From contig NZ_PXZO01000011.1 of assembly GCF_003013475.1 (NCBI RefSeq), positions 124,001 to 188,000 of the forward strand: DNA of 64,000 bases, in the 5' to 3' direction. Under the pieces are notes generated by a model. The model worked only from the letters and a program-made list of their open reading frames with translations, searched no databases and was not told the DNA's origin. This document shows, in pieces, positions 52,202-61,527 of the stretch. The number at the start of each line of letters is the position of its first letter. Within the stretch, counting starts at the first letter, position 1. The position numbers were made by a program, and so were the translations under genes. This stretch comes from Brevibacillus porteri (GTDB lineage: Bacteria; Bacillota; Bacilli; Brevibacillales; Brevibacillaceae).

Positions 52202-53512
52202 ATGAATCGATCAACCAAAATGTCTCTCTCAGAAAAACAGATGGGGTATTTGCTAATTTTTCCTGCACTGCTCATTATACTTGTTATCGCGATTTGGCCT
52301 GTCATGCGATCCTTTTGGATCAGTCTGCACGACATCCGGTTGAACGACCCGACGAAATCAGAGATTCACTCTTCATACGGACTAGATATGGAGCGCTACG
52401 TCAGTACGTTACCCAATCTGCTTCGGTATGTAAAGAGGGAGGCGGACTCTGCAGAAGGGTCATCAAAGGAAAAATTGAACGCGCTCCAAGCGCAAATCGA
52501 ACAAATGAACACTTCCCTCAACCAAACAGGCGAGGTCGCGAGCCGATACCAAATGATCGACCAGTTATTGCTGGACTTTAAACCAGTCCCCACAGAACTC
52601 AAATATGTGAGCCTCTCGAACGAACAAACAGACGCAATCAAAACGAGCTTGGGGGAAGTCAGAGCGGTTCTTTTGCAAATGAGTGAACAAAAGCTGCTTG
52701 CAAAGCCAGAGGGTGCTCTTGGCGTGATCCAAGGCATTGAAGCTTCGATTATCGAGCCCAACTTTGTTGGCTTTGCCTACTACAAGAGGTTTTTAACAGA
52801 CGCTCGGATGTGGGGGGCTCTGTACAATACGGCGTTTTTTACCATTATCTCCGTTGCCATTGAATTGGTGCTCGGCATATTGATTGCCCTGTTGATCAAT
52901 CGACCTTTTCATGGAAGGAGTCTTGTTCGAGCAACCGTGTTAATACCGTGGGCGATTCCGACTGTCATCTCCGCGATGATGTGGAAGTTTTTGTACGACG
53001 GGCAAAATGGCATCGTCGCCTATCTTTTTGAGCAGGCAGGGCTGATCTCAGATATGGGGATGCTCCTGACGACTAAGGCTGGCGCCATGTTTTCCGTTAT
53101 TTTGGCAGATGTGTGGAAGACGACGCCATTCATGGCCTTGCTCTTATTCGCAGGCCTGCAAACGATCCCGCAAAGCTTGTATGAAGCAGCATCTGTGGAC
53201 GGTGCAACCCGCACCCAGCAATTTTTTCGTATTACGCTTCCGATGCTGAAATCAACCATTCTGGTGGCATTATTGTTCCGTACATTGGATGCATTTCGTG
53301 TGTTTGATTTGATTTACACGCTGACAGGTGGGGCACCCGGGAACTCGACCGAGACCATTTCCATTTACGCGTACAAAACGATGTTTGCTCAAATGAGCTT
53401 CGGTGAAGGCTCCGCGCTCGCAGTCATTGTTTTTTTATGTGTGGCGCTGATCTCCATCGGCTATGTCAAAATATTAGGAGCTGATCTGCTGAGTGATGGC
53501 AGTGGCAAATAA
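52202..53512 (+). CDS. ABC sugar transporter permease with large extracytoplasmic insert (MalF-like)
   Basis: A 436-residue inner-membrane permease. After TM1 (LLIFPALLIILVIAIWPVM) comes a region of about 140 residues, partly coiled-coil (KEKLNALQAQIEQMNTSLNQ), before TM2 at about residue 195. The core BPD_transp_1 domain follows, with the EAA motif YEAASVDGATRTQQFFRITLP. Usual family length is about 300. ATG 52202 behind AAGGTGGTGA was chosen; the upstream frame is not conserved. It pairs with the second permease 12 nt downstream. Confidence 0.92.
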   Translation: MNRSTKMSLSEKQMGYLLIFPALLIILVIAIWPVMRSFWISLHDIRLNDPTKSEIHSSYGLDMERYVSTLPNLLRYVKREADSAEGSSKEKLNALQAQIEQMNTSLNQTGEVASRYQMIDQLLLDFKPVPTELKYVSLSNEQTDAIKTSLGEVRAVLLQMSEQKLLAKPEGALGVIQGIEASIIEPNFVGFAYYKRFLTDARMWGALYNTAFFTIISVAIELVLGILIALLINRPFHGRSLVRATVLIPWAIPTVISAMMWKFLYDGQNGIVAYLFEQAGLISDMGMLLTTKAGAMFSVILADVWKTTPFMALLLFAGLQTIPQSLYEAASVDGATRTQQFFRITLPMLKSTILVALLFRTLDAFRVFDLIYTLTGGAPGNSTETISIYAYKTMFAQMSFGEGSALAVIVFLCVALISIGYVKILGADLLSDGSGK

Positions 53513-53524
53513 GGAGGTGATTGG

Positions 53525-54352
53525 ATGCGCAAACATACGAGTCCCTTGTTTTACGTGGGTTTACTGCTATTCGTTTTTCTTGTGATGTTCCCGTTTTTAT
53601 GGATTCTCCTCGCAGCATTGAAGCCACCAGCGGAGCTGTTTGGAGAGCGAGCCTTTCATTTTATCATCCAAAATCCTTCGTTTGACAACTTTGTCCGCGT
53701 CTTCACGGAAAGACCGTTTGCCCGTTACTTGTGGAATTCAACTGTCGTGGCGACGTTAACCACACTTTACTCCATTACGATCGCTTCTTTTGCTGCCTAT
53801 GCGATTGCCTGGCTGTCCTTTCGGGGAAAGACGATTATATTGGGTGTCGTACTGGCTGTGTCCATGTTTCCACAGATTGCTACTATTTCGCCTATTTTTA
53901 TGTTCATGCAATCGATGGGCTTAACGAACAGCTACATCGGTCTGATCATTCCTTATACAACTTTCGCGCTGCCGCTTGCGATCTGGAACTTAACCATCTT
54001 TTTCCGCAAAATACCGAGTGATTTGGGCGAAGCAGCCAAAGTAGACGGCGCGAGCATTTGGCAGACGATGACCAAAGTGTTTTTCCCACTCGCCATGCCT
54101 GGGGTTTTTACGACGGCCATCCTCGTTTTTATAGCAGCGTGGAACGAATTTTTGTTCGCCCTGACGTTGAATACGCAGGAAGCGATGAAGACTGTGCCTG
54201 TGGGAATCGTTATGTTTCAGGGAATGTTTACAATTCCGTGGGGAGAAATATCTGCTGCCTCCATCATCGTGACGATCCCTCTCGTAGTAATGGTGTTGAT
54301 TTTCCAAAAGCGGATTATCTCTGGCCTTACTTCTGGGGCAGTAAAAGAATAA
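53525..54352 (+). CDS. ABC sugar transporter permease (MalG-like)
   Basis: A 275-residue inner-membrane protein with six transmembrane segments. The EAA motif is LGEAAKVDGASIWQTMTKVFFPLAMPG. ATG 53525 follows GGAGGTGA. It is the last gene of the LacI operon. No ATP-binding subunit is present; in Bacillales a shared MsmX-type ATPase usually serves such systems. Confidence 0.93.
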   Translation: MRKHTSPLFYVGLLLFVFLVMFPFLWILLAALKPPAELFGERAFHFIIQNPSFDNFVRVFTERPFARYLWNSTVVATLTTLYSITIASFAAYAIAWLSFRGKTIILGVVLAVSMFPQIATISPIFMFMQSMGLTNSYIGLIIPYTTFALPLAIWNLTIFFRKIPSDLGEAAKVDGASIWQTMTKVFFPLAMPGVFTTAILVFIAAWNEFLFALTLNTQEAMKTVPVGIVMFQGMFTIPWGEISAASIIVTIPLVVMVLIFQKRIISGLTSGAVKE

Positions 54353-54434
54353 AAGGGAGTCATTCTATCGTTTGTCTCGCAAATGTGATTATGATACGGT
54401 GGAAGCAGCATTCAGAAAGAGAGTTGACGGACGC

Positions 54435-54863
54435 ATGAATAATCTTACAAAATTTCAGATTAACAGACCTGCGCATGAAGTATTCGAAGCTTTCGTGGAC
54501 CCGGCGAAAATCGGCAACTTCTGGTTCTCTTCCAGCTCGGCAAGGTGGGAGGAAGGGAAGAACATTACGTTATTCTACGATATTTACAACGCAGAAGTAG
54601 GGATTACCGTTCACGAAATCGAAGTGAATAAACGCATCTTTTTCCAGTGGGCTGGAGAAGAAAATACCGTAACGATTACGTTAAAAGCGTTGGATGAAGC
54701 CACGACGATCATTGAAGTGAACGAAGAGGGCTTTCAAGATGATGATCCTGCGCTCCTTCAAAAAATAGTCGACAATAAAGAAGGCTGGGTGTACGTCTTA
54801 AGCTGTTTGAAGGGGTATCTGGAGCATGGGATCCACACATTAAGAGAAGGACTTGTGAGATAG
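54435..54863 (+). CDS. SRPBCC/AHSA1-domain protein
   Basis: A 142-residue START-like fold protein: FQINRPAHEVFEAFVDPAKIGNFWFS at the start, ITVHEIEVNKRIFFQWAGEENTVTITL in the middle, GWVYVLSCLKGYLEHG at the end, the usual AHSA1 layout. ATG 54435 follows AGAGAG. It may bind a small hydrophobic ligand; function unknown. Monocistronic. Confidence 0.9.
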   Translation: MNNLTKFQINRPAHEVFEAFVDPAKIGNFWFSSSSARWEEGKNITLFYDIYNAEVGITVHEIEVNKRIFFQWAGEENTVTITLKALDEATTIIEVNEEGFQDDDPALLQKIVDNKEGWVYVLSCLKGYLEHGIHTLREGLVR

Positions 54864-54903
54864 CCCTCAGAAGTTTTGCGAGACTATCCTCTGAAATAAC
54901 GCG

Positions 54904-54938
54904 AAAGCCCGAACCTACGTGTATCGGGCTTTTCCTTT
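54904..54938. terminator. Bidirectional terminator between the SRPBCC gene and the sigma-54 activator
   Basis: Stem AAAGCCCGA/TCGGGCTTT (54904-54912, 54924-54932) followed by TCCTTTT. Confidence 0.75.
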
Positions 54939-54942
54939 TGTG

Positions 54943-56352
54943 CTATTTAATTCCGAGGCTGCGTTTTTTTCGCACGAGTGTGGATATGTTCACTTGCAGC
55001 TTATCCGCACACTGCTGCATGGTGTCTGTCTCTTTCAAGAGGCGTTGGATATACGCACGTTCAAACCGTTTGACCGCTTCTTTTAGCGGCAACAGCTCAT
55101 CCATTTTGGCGAGATGGAGCGGCAGGGCTGTCTGCTGGGTATTGCGAATGGACGCCGGCAACTGATCAAATGTAATTCGCCCATTTTCACACATGTGGAA
55201 AGAACGTTCGACCACATTTTTCAGCTCGCGTGTATTCCCTGGCCAGTCATAATCCATCAGTGCCTCTAACACATCTGTTTCGATGCGCATTTCTTGCTGG
55301 TACTTCCATTCGAGCTTTTTCAAATAGTAGAAAATGAGAGCCGGAATATCCTCGCGGCGTTCACGCAAGGGTGGAATGGTGAGAGCAAGTACATTTAGCC
55401 GGTAGAACAAATCCTGCCGAAACCGTTTTTGTTCCACCATCGCTTCCAGGTCGCTATTGGTGGCAGCGATGATTCGCATGTTAACCTGACGCGATGTTTT
55501 CCCCCCGAGTCTGCGAATCCGCCCATCCTGCAATACATTCAAGAGCTTCACCTGTAAAGGAAAAGGGAGGTCTCCAATCTCATCGAGAAAAATGGTTCCT
55601 CGATCCGCTAGCTCAAACAATCCCTCCTTCGATTGGCTTGCTCCCGTAAAGGCGCCTTTCTCATAGCCAAACAATTCGGACTCGAGCAAATGCTCAGGAA
55701 TGGCCCCACAGTTTATCTTAATAAATTCCCCTGTACGTCCGCCTTGGGCGTGAATGTAATTCGCCATGACATCCTTACCGACACCAGACTCGCCTAGCAA
55801 AAGGACGGGGGAGTCGTTGGTCGCAAAGCGTTTGGCGAGTGAAGCGATTCGATGCATGAGCCCACTGCGATAAATGATCTGCTCGTCAAAGTCACCATCG
55901 GTTTGGATATGCTCCAGCGCCCTTTGATATGCCGAGCTGATTTGACGTGTTTCCTCCAGCTCCTTCTGAAGCTGATTCAGCTCTGTGACGTCACGCACAT
56001 TTCCCACGACAAACAATAATTCCTTGGTTGGATCGAGCAGCGGAGTAGCCGTGTTAATCGCTTGCCGACCGTTTGCATAATCGATCACGACACTATGGGT
56101 TTGTTTTGTCAAAATCGCACGTACAGCAGAAGAGTCAGGAACAAGATGCATTTCTTTTTGCTCCATAAAACTAAAATTATTCAAGATGTCTGCGGGAACT
56201 CCCGTGATGTTCAAGTACGCCTCATTGTAGAGCAGGACGTAGCCGTTACGGTCACAGATCGCCAGTCCATCGTGGGACGTACTGAAGATAGTCGTCAGCA
56301 ATTTTGCCAGCTCATGATTGTCACTTGCCTGGAAATACTTGGTTTGATACAT
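54943..56352 (-). CDS. Sigma-54-dependent transcriptional activator, BkdR-like
   Basis: A 469-residue enhancer-binding protein. PAS domain at about residues 15-130 (LAICDRNGYVLLYNEAYLNITG). AAA+ domain at about 160-390 with Walker A GESGVGKD, the sigma-54 contact loop GAFTGA, and Walker B GTIFLDEIGDLP. C-terminal Fis-type HTH: IQRLLKETDTMQQCADKLQVNISTLVRKKRSLG. It is divergent from a 2-oxoacid dehydrogenase operon that has a -24/-12 promoter, as bkdR is beside bkd genes. What the PAS domain senses is unknown. Confidence 0.93.
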   Translation of the reverse strand: MYQTKYFQASDNHELAKLLTTIFSTSHDGLAICDRNGYVLLYNEAYLNITGVPADILNNFSFMEQKEMHLVPDSSAVRAILTKQTHSVVIDYANGRQAINTATPLLDPTKELLFVVGNVRDVTELNQLQKELEETRQISSAYQRALEHIQTDGDFDEQIIYRSGLMHRIASLAKRFATNDSPVLLLGESGVGKDVMANYIHAQGGRTGEFIKINCGAIPEHLLESELFGYEKGAFTGASQSKEGLFELADRGTIFLDEIGDLPFPLQVKLLNVLQDGRIRRLGGKTSRQVNMRIIAATNSDLEAMVEQKRFRQDLFYRLNVLALTIPPLRERREDIPALIFYYLKKLEWKYQQEMRIETDVLEALMDYDWPGNTRELKNVVERSFHMCENGRITFDQLPASIRNTQQTALPLHLAKMDELLPLKEAVKRFERAYIQRLLKETDTMQQCADKLQVNISTLVRKKRSLGIK

Positions 56353-56414
56353 CGAAGTCCTCCTAAGTAGGCTTGTAAACGGAATAATCAGAATTAATCA
56401 TCTGTGTGCAAATA

Positions 56415-56438
56415 TGCATATGCAAAAATGATCATTTT
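56415..56438. promoter_or_regulatory. Candidate enhancer sites for the sigma-54 activator
   Basis: Two adjoining perfect palindromes, TGCATATGCA (56415-56424) and AAAATGATCATTTT (56425-56438), lie 35-60 nt upstream of the -24 element, between the divergent activator and its target. Confidence 0.5.
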
Positions 56439-56472
56439 CGAATCGTATTGTTGTGAAATCGCTTTCAATTGT

Positions 56473-56489
56473 TTGGCATGCTACTTGCT
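56473..56489 (+). promoter_or_regulatory. Sigma-54 (-24/-12) promoter of the dehydrogenase operon
   Basis: TTGGCATG-CTAC-TTGCT at 56473-56489 fits the sigma-54 consensus, with GG at 56475-56476 and GC at 56487-56488 spaced by 12. The adjacent activator with a GAFTGA loop supports it. Transcription should start near 56500. Confidence 0.9.
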
Positions 56490-56583
56490 CTTCTATAGGG
56501 AGGAAAGCAGAAGCATGACGAGCAGAATCATATTATCGAAAGACACCGCGGTGTTTTTCAGCGAAAAAGAGAGGGATGTTTCC

Positions 56584-57651
56584 ATGTCTTCATTATATCA
56601 GGTATTGAGTCCAGCGGGTGAGCTGGTAGGCGATCTCAAGGGGCAATTAGACGAGGCGACGATGATCAAGATGTATGAAAATATGGTGCTGGTTCGCCAG
56701 TTTGACCGCAAGTCGATTAACCTACAGCGACAAGGCAGAATGGGCACGTATGCTCCCTTTGAAGGGCAGGAAGCTTCACAAGTAGGCAGCGCGATGGCAA
56801 TGACACCTGGAGATTGGCTTTTCCCAACCTACCGAGACCATGCGGCAGCGATCGTCCATGGTCAATCCATGGCACGGGTGTTTCTCTATTGGATGGGCCA
56901 CATGGAAGGGAGTATCAGCCCAAAACATTTGCACATCATGCCACCGTGTGTACCGATCGCGACTCAAATGGTTCATGCGGTAGGGACTGCTTGGGCGAGC
57001 AAGCTGCAAAACGAAAAGCATGTCAGCATCGCCTACTTTGGTGACGGGGCAAGCTCAGAAGGCGATTTTCATGAGGCATTGAATTTTGCAGGCGTGTTTC
57101 AAACGCCGACGATCTTCTTCTGTCAAAACAACGGCTTCGCGATCAGCGTTCCGTTTTCACAGCAGTCTGCATCGAAAACGATTGCACAACGTTCGGCCGC
57201 GTATGACATCCCTGGGGTTCGGATAGACGGTAATGATATCTTTGCTGTTTGGCTGACCATGAAAGAAGCCATGCAACGTGCGTTAGATGGCAAAGGACCG
57301 ACATTGATCGAAGCGGTGACATTCCGCTATGGCGCGCACACAACCGCAGATGATCCGAAGAAATACCGGGATCAAGAGAGCTTGTCCGAGGAATGGCGTC
57401 AAGAACGCGACCCACTCCAACGGCTGCGTGTATATCTGGAGAATCAAGGGTTGTGGAATGAAACGAAGGAAGTAGAGCTGATCGCACGGGTGAATGAACA
57501 AATCGACGCCGCACTTGTCGAAGCAGAAAGCTATCCGAAGTCCAAGCCGGAAGACATGTTCAAGCACGTCTACGCTGAACCATCGTGGATGGCAACGGAA
57601 CAGGAGAGCGAGCTCGTCAAGCCATCGAAGCAGGAGGGAATCCCAGCATGA
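56584..57651 (+). CDS. 2-oxoacid dehydrogenase E1 component, alpha subunit
   Basis: A 355-residue thiamine-diphosphate enzyme subunit. GTYAPFEGQEASQVGSAMAM and the ThDP motif AYFGDGASSEGDFHEALNFAGVFQTPTIFFCQNN (GDG...NN) are clear, and the phosphorylation-loop-like RYGAHTTADDP follows. ATG 56584 (GAGAGGG upstream) is preferred over ATG 56515, whose ribosome site would overlap the expected sigma-54 start near 56500. First of four genes of a complete complex. Substrate is a branched-chain 2-oxoacid by analogy to BkdR-controlled operons, but pyruvate-type similarity is also strong. Confidence 0.9.
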   Translation: MSSLYQVLSPAGELVGDLKGQLDEATMIKMYENMVLVRQFDRKSINLQRQGRMGTYAPFEGQEASQVGSAMAMTPGDWLFPTYRDHAAAIVHGQSMARVFLYWMGHMEGSISPKHLHIMPPCVPIATQMVHAVGTAWASKLQNEKHVSIAYFGDGASSEGDFHEALNFAGVFQTPTIFFCQNNGFAISVPFSQQSASKTIAQRSAAYDIPGVRIDGNDIFAVWLTMKEAMQRALDGKGPTLIEAVTFRYGAHTTADDPKKYRDQESLSEEWRQERDPLQRLRVYLENQGLWNETKEVELIARVNEQIDAALVEAESYPKSKPEDMFKHVYAEPSWMATEQESELVKPSKQEGIPA

Positions 57652-58631
57652 AACGCAAACTGACGATGATTCAAGCAATCACGGAAGCCATGGATCAAAA
57701 ATTGGCAGATGATTCACGCATGATGCTGCTCGGCGAGGATATTGGCGTAAATGGTGGCGTGTTCCGGGCTACCGAAGATTTGATTCACAAGTACGGTCCG
57801 GAGCGTGTAGTGGACACGCCGCTAGCTGAGGCGGGAATAATCGGGGCGGCAATCGGTCTTGCCATGAACGGGAAAATTCCTGTGGTCGAGATTCAATTCC
57901 TTGCTTTTATTTATCCGGGCTTTGAACAAATTGTTTCTCATGCTGCACGCATGCGCTATCGGACTCGCGGACAGTACCATGTACCGATGGTCATACGTAC
58001 GCCGTACGGGGCAGGGATTCGCGGGCCTGAGCTTCATTCCGAGAGTGTCGAAACGTTTTTTGCCCATGTCCCTGGCTTAAAGGTTGTGGCACCAAGCACA
58101 CCTTTTGATGCGAAAGGCTTGCTGATTGCAGCAATGGAAGATCCTGATCCAGTCATTTTTTTAGAGCCGACCAAGCTGTATCGCGCATTTAAACAAGAGG
58201 TTCCGGAAGAAATGTATCGTGTGCCCATCGGAAAAGCAAAGGTCGTCCAGGAAGGCTCGGATGTATCCATTTTTGCTTGGGGAGCGATGCTTCGTGTCGC
58301 AGAGGATGCTGCGAAACAGATCGAGCGCGAAAACGGCTTGAGTTGTGAAGTCATTGATCTGCGCACGCTCTATCCATTGGATCGGGATACGATCATAGCC
58401 TCGGTCAAAAAGACTGGACGTGCAGTTGTCGTACACGAAGCGCATAAGACTGCTGGCTTGGGTGCAGAGATCATCTCCATCATCAATGATGAAGCATTGA
58501 TCTACATGAAGGCTCCCGTGAAACGGATTACCGGATATGACGTACCCGTCCCGCAATTTAGCATCGAGGATGACTATTTGCCAACGGCTGAACGCGTGAA
58601 GGACGGAATTATGGAAACGGCTACGTTTTAA
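57648..58631 (+). CDS. 2-oxoacid dehydrogenase E1 component, beta subunit
   Basis: A 327-residue partner of E1 alpha: LTMIQAITEAMDQKLADD, LLGEDIGVNGGVFRATEDL, VVDTPLAEAGIIGAAIGLAM, GLKVVAPSTPFDAKGLL are family motifs. It overlaps the alpha gene by 4 nt (ATGA), so the two are translationally coupled. GGAGGG precedes the start. Confidence 0.94.
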   Translation: MKRKLTMIQAITEAMDQKLADDSRMMLLGEDIGVNGGVFRATEDLIHKYGPERVVDTPLAEAGIIGAAIGLAMNGKIPVVEIQFLAFIYPGFEQIVSHAARMRYRTRGQYHVPMVIRTPYGAGIRGPELHSESVETFFAHVPGLKVVAPSTPFDAKGLLIAAMEDPDPVIFLEPTKLYRAFKQEVPEEMYRVPIGKAKVVQEGSDVSIFAWGAMLRVAEDAAKQIERENGLSCEVIDLRTLYPLDRDTIIASVKKTGRAVVVHEAHKTAGLGAEIISIINDEALIYMKAPVKRITGYDVPVPQFSIEDDYLPTAERVKDGIMETATF

Positions 58632-58648
58632 GAGAAGGAGCGAGTCAT

Positions 58649-59950
58649 ATGGTTGAGTTCAAGCTTCCTGATGTGGGAGAAGGTATGCATGAAGGTGAAA
58701 TCGTAAAAGTACTGGTACGAACGGGTGAATCCGTTCAACAGGATCAGCCACTCTTGGAGGTGCAGACAGACAAGGTGAATGCCGAGTTGTCTGCGCCAGT
58801 GACTGGTATCATTCGTGAAATTTTCATAGCGGAAGGGGAAACAGTAGAGGTCGGAACTACCCTTCTCGTGATAGATGCAGGAACGGATGCAAAGAAGGAA
58901 GAGACAAAGCTTCCAGAAAAGGTCGTAAACCCGGAAAAAACAGTCAATTTTGCACCAGCTCGTGCTGATTACCGACGCTCATTGGCCACGCCATACGTTC
59001 GGCAGCTAGCACGGGAGATGAAGCTGGATATCGAGTTGGTCACGGGTACAGGAGCAGCGGGGCGTGTGACGGAAGAAGATTTGCGCCAATTCGCCAATCG
59101 ACTGCAAAAAGCAGCACCAGCTAAGTTTCCAGCGACGGCTACTGGCAATGAGCGTTTGTTAGAGGCAAGTACAGTCGCGGTTGAGACTGAAGCAGTTGTT
59201 CAGCCGAAAACAGGGTCCGCTACTCGTGTAGCGACTTCGTCACAGGGAGAAATCGAACGGCTACCGTTAAAAGGCATCCGGAAAAAGATTGCCGAGCATA
59301 TGATGAAATCAGTCACAATCATTCCGCATGTTACTTCTGTCGATGAGCTGGAGATGGATCAGCTGCGTGCTTTGCGTGAAAAGTTAAAGTCACATGCGGA
59401 TAAACGAAATATCAAGTTGACCTTCCTGCCGTTCTTTATCAAGGCGCTGGTCATTGCACTGAAGGAATTCCCGACGCTTAATGCATCGATTGACGAGCAT
59501 ACGAATGAAATCTTGCTCAAGCGCTTTTACCATATCGGCATTGCTACAGATACGCCTGAGGGATTGATCGTACCAGTCATCAAGGATGCAGACCACAAAT
59601 CTATTTTTCAACTCGCAGAAGAAATCGATCAACTGGCTCGCTTGGCTCGCGAAGGCAAATTGACCATGGAACACATAACAGGCGGCACCTTCACGATCAG
59701 CAATGTAGGTCCAATCGGGGGACTGCAAGCAACTCCCATCATTAATCACCCCGAAGTGGCCATTATCAGTTTGCACAAAATGGAGAAGCGATGGGTTGTG
59801 CGTGAGGATGGAGGGGTCATTCGCTGGATGATGAACCTGTCACTTTCGTTTGATCACCGCCTGATCGATGGCGTGACGGCAGTGCGTTTTACCAACCGGA
59901 TCAAGGAGCTGCTGGAAGATCCGAATCTATTGTTTGCGGAGATGGTATAG
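58649..59950 (+). CDS. 2-oxoacid dehydrogenase E2 component, dihydrolipoamide acyltransferase
   Basis: A 433-residue protein with one lipoyl domain (lipoyl Lys in QTDKVNAEL near residue 43), a peripheral subunit-binding domain (TPYVRQLAREMKLDIELVTGTGAAGRVTEEDL, about 110-150) and the catalytic domain ending in SFDHRLIDGVTAVRF (HxxxDG, about residue 401). Ala/Thr-rich linkers join them. Start ATG 58649 follows GAAGGAG. Confidence 0.94.
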   Translation: MVEFKLPDVGEGMHEGEIVKVLVRTGESVQQDQPLLEVQTDKVNAELSAPVTGIIREIFIAEGETVEVGTTLLVIDAGTDAKKEETKLPEKVVNPEKTVNFAPARADYRRSLATPYVRQLAREMKLDIELVTGTGAAGRVTEEDLRQFANRLQKAAPAKFPATATGNERLLEASTVAVETEAVVQPKTGSATRVATSSQGEIERLPLKGIRKKIAEHMMKSVTIIPHVTSVDELEMDQLRALREKLKSHADKRNIKLTFLPFFIKALVIALKEFPTLNASIDEHTNEILLKRFYHIGIATDTPEGLIVPVIKDADHKSIFQLAEEIDQLARLAREGKLTMEHITGGTFTISNVGPIGGLQATPIINHPEVAIISLHKMEKRWVVREDGGVIRWMMNLSLSFDHRLIDGVTAVRFTNRIKELLEDPNLLFAEMV

Positions 59951-61396
59951 ATGGTAGTCGGCGAAGTAGCAGTCGAAACAGATGTGGTTGTCATCGGTGG
60001 TGGGCCAGGAGGTTATGCAGCCGCTATTCGTCTTGGGCAGCTGGGGAAATCGGTCGTTCTGATTGAAAAAGAAGTACTGGGTGGAGTCTGCTTGAATCGC
60101 GGATGCATTCCGTCGAAAGCATTGATTCATACTGCAGGTGAATACCACAAGCTAAGTAGTCTGAATAAGCTTGGAATCCAACTGCCTACAGGGAAATCGA
60201 CCTTCCATATGTCGAGCTGGCAGACGTGGAAGTCCTCTGTCGTTGCTCAACTGAACAATGGGGTCGATTATCTCTGCCAGGCCAATGGGGTTACAGTCGT
60301 AAAGGGGGCAGCGACATTTCTCTCGAGTGATCGGATTGGCGTAGAGACGAGTGGAGATTTTGAAACGTACAAATTCAAACAAGCGATTATCGCGACAGGA
60401 TCACGTCCATTCATTCCACCGTTTTTGAAAACAGATGGAGAATCTATTCTGGATTCTACTGATATGCTGGCATTGGATGAAGTACCGGAAACATTGGCCA
60501 TTATCGGCGGAGGCTATATTGGAATGGAGCTCGGGATGGCGTTTGCCAAGCTAGGATCGCAGGTGACCGTCATTGAGGCAGCGGAACGCATTTTGCCACA
60601 AACAGCTGCCCATCTCTCTCAAGAAGTGCTCAAGCAGGCGAAACAGCTCGGGATGACGGTAAAGATCGCGACAAAAGTAGAGAAGGCTGAGGTAGCGAAC
60701 GGAAGAGTCACGCTCGCATGCACTTCGGTAAAGAACGGTTCTGAAAGTATCACCGCACATAAAACGCTCGTCACTATAGGGCGAGTGCCTAACACAGGCG
60801 AACTCGGACTTGCTCAGGTGGGAGTAGAAATGGACGAGCGCGGCTATATTCCCGTGACATCGACTGGTAGTACGAACAAGCCGCATATTTTTGCCATCGG
60901 CGATGTAACACCTGGCCCTGCGTTAGCCCATCGTGCGACGAAGCAAGGGATTGTGGCAGCCGAGGTGATCGCAGGGCTGCCTAGCAGTGTAGATTCCCCT
61001 TATGTCCCTTATGTGATTTTTACCGAGCCGCAAATTGCGGGTGTGGGGATGACACGAGAAGAGGCAGAGCTTCAAGGGTATAGCGTCAAAGTAGCAGCCT
61101 TCCCTTATCGAGCGAATGGCAGAGCACTCGCCATGGATGAAGGAGAAGGTTTTGCAGAAGTGATCGTGGATCAAGAAAGTCATTTGTTGTTGGGAATGCA
61201 CGTTGTAGGTGCTGATGCATCGAACCTGATCGGGGAGGGTGTGCTGGCACTTGAGCTTGCTGCACGTGTAGAGGATGTGGCGTTAACCATGCATCCGCAT
61301 CCCACTTTAAGCGAGATATGGCTGGAGGCTGCCGAAGCGGTGTTAGGTCATGCCATTCATATCGTAAACAAATCAAAAGTAGCTGTAAACAAATAG
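59951..61396 (+). CDS. lpd: Dihydrolipoyl dehydrogenase (E3)
   Basis: A 481-residue flavoprotein that reoxidises the lipoyl group of E2. FAD motif VIGGGPGGYAAAIRLGQLG, redox disulfide GGVCLNRGCIPSKAL, NAD motif IIGGGYIGMELGMAFAKLG and the C-terminal HPHPTLSEIWLEA with the catalytic His-Glu pair. ATG directly follows the E2 stop. Last gene of the complex; no clear terminator is seen in the 131 nt after it. Confidence 0.95.
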   Translation: MVVGEVAVETDVVVIGGGPGGYAAAIRLGQLGKSVVLIEKEVLGGVCLNRGCIPSKALIHTAGEYHKLSSLNKLGIQLPTGKSTFHMSSWQTWKSSVVAQLNNGVDYLCQANGVTVVKGAATFLSSDRIGVETSGDFETYKFKQAIIATGSRPFIPPFLKTDGESILDSTDMLALDEVPETLAIIGGGYIGMELGMAFAKLGSQVTVIEAAERILPQTAAHLSQEVLKQAKQLGMTVKIATKVEKAEVANGRVTLACTSVKNGSESITAHKTLVTIGRVPNTGELGLAQVGVEMDERGYIPVTSTGSTNKPHIFAIGDVTPGPALAHRATKQGIVAAEVIAGLPSSVDSPYVPYVIFTEPQIAGVGMTREEAELQGYSVKVAAFPYRANGRALAMDEGEGFAEVIVDQESHLLLGMHVVGADASNLIGEGVLALELAARVEDVALTMHPHPTLSEIWLEAAEAVLGHAIHIVNKSKVAVNK

Positions 61397-61527
61397 GTTT
61401 ATCGTGAAACATTAAAGACAAGTGACGGATATTCATGACAATGATCAGCCTCGGAGCCTGTCAAGATTAGCACTTGCATGAATGTGCTACGCTTGAATTA
61501 ATCTCGTGCAAAGGATGTGTGGTCATT

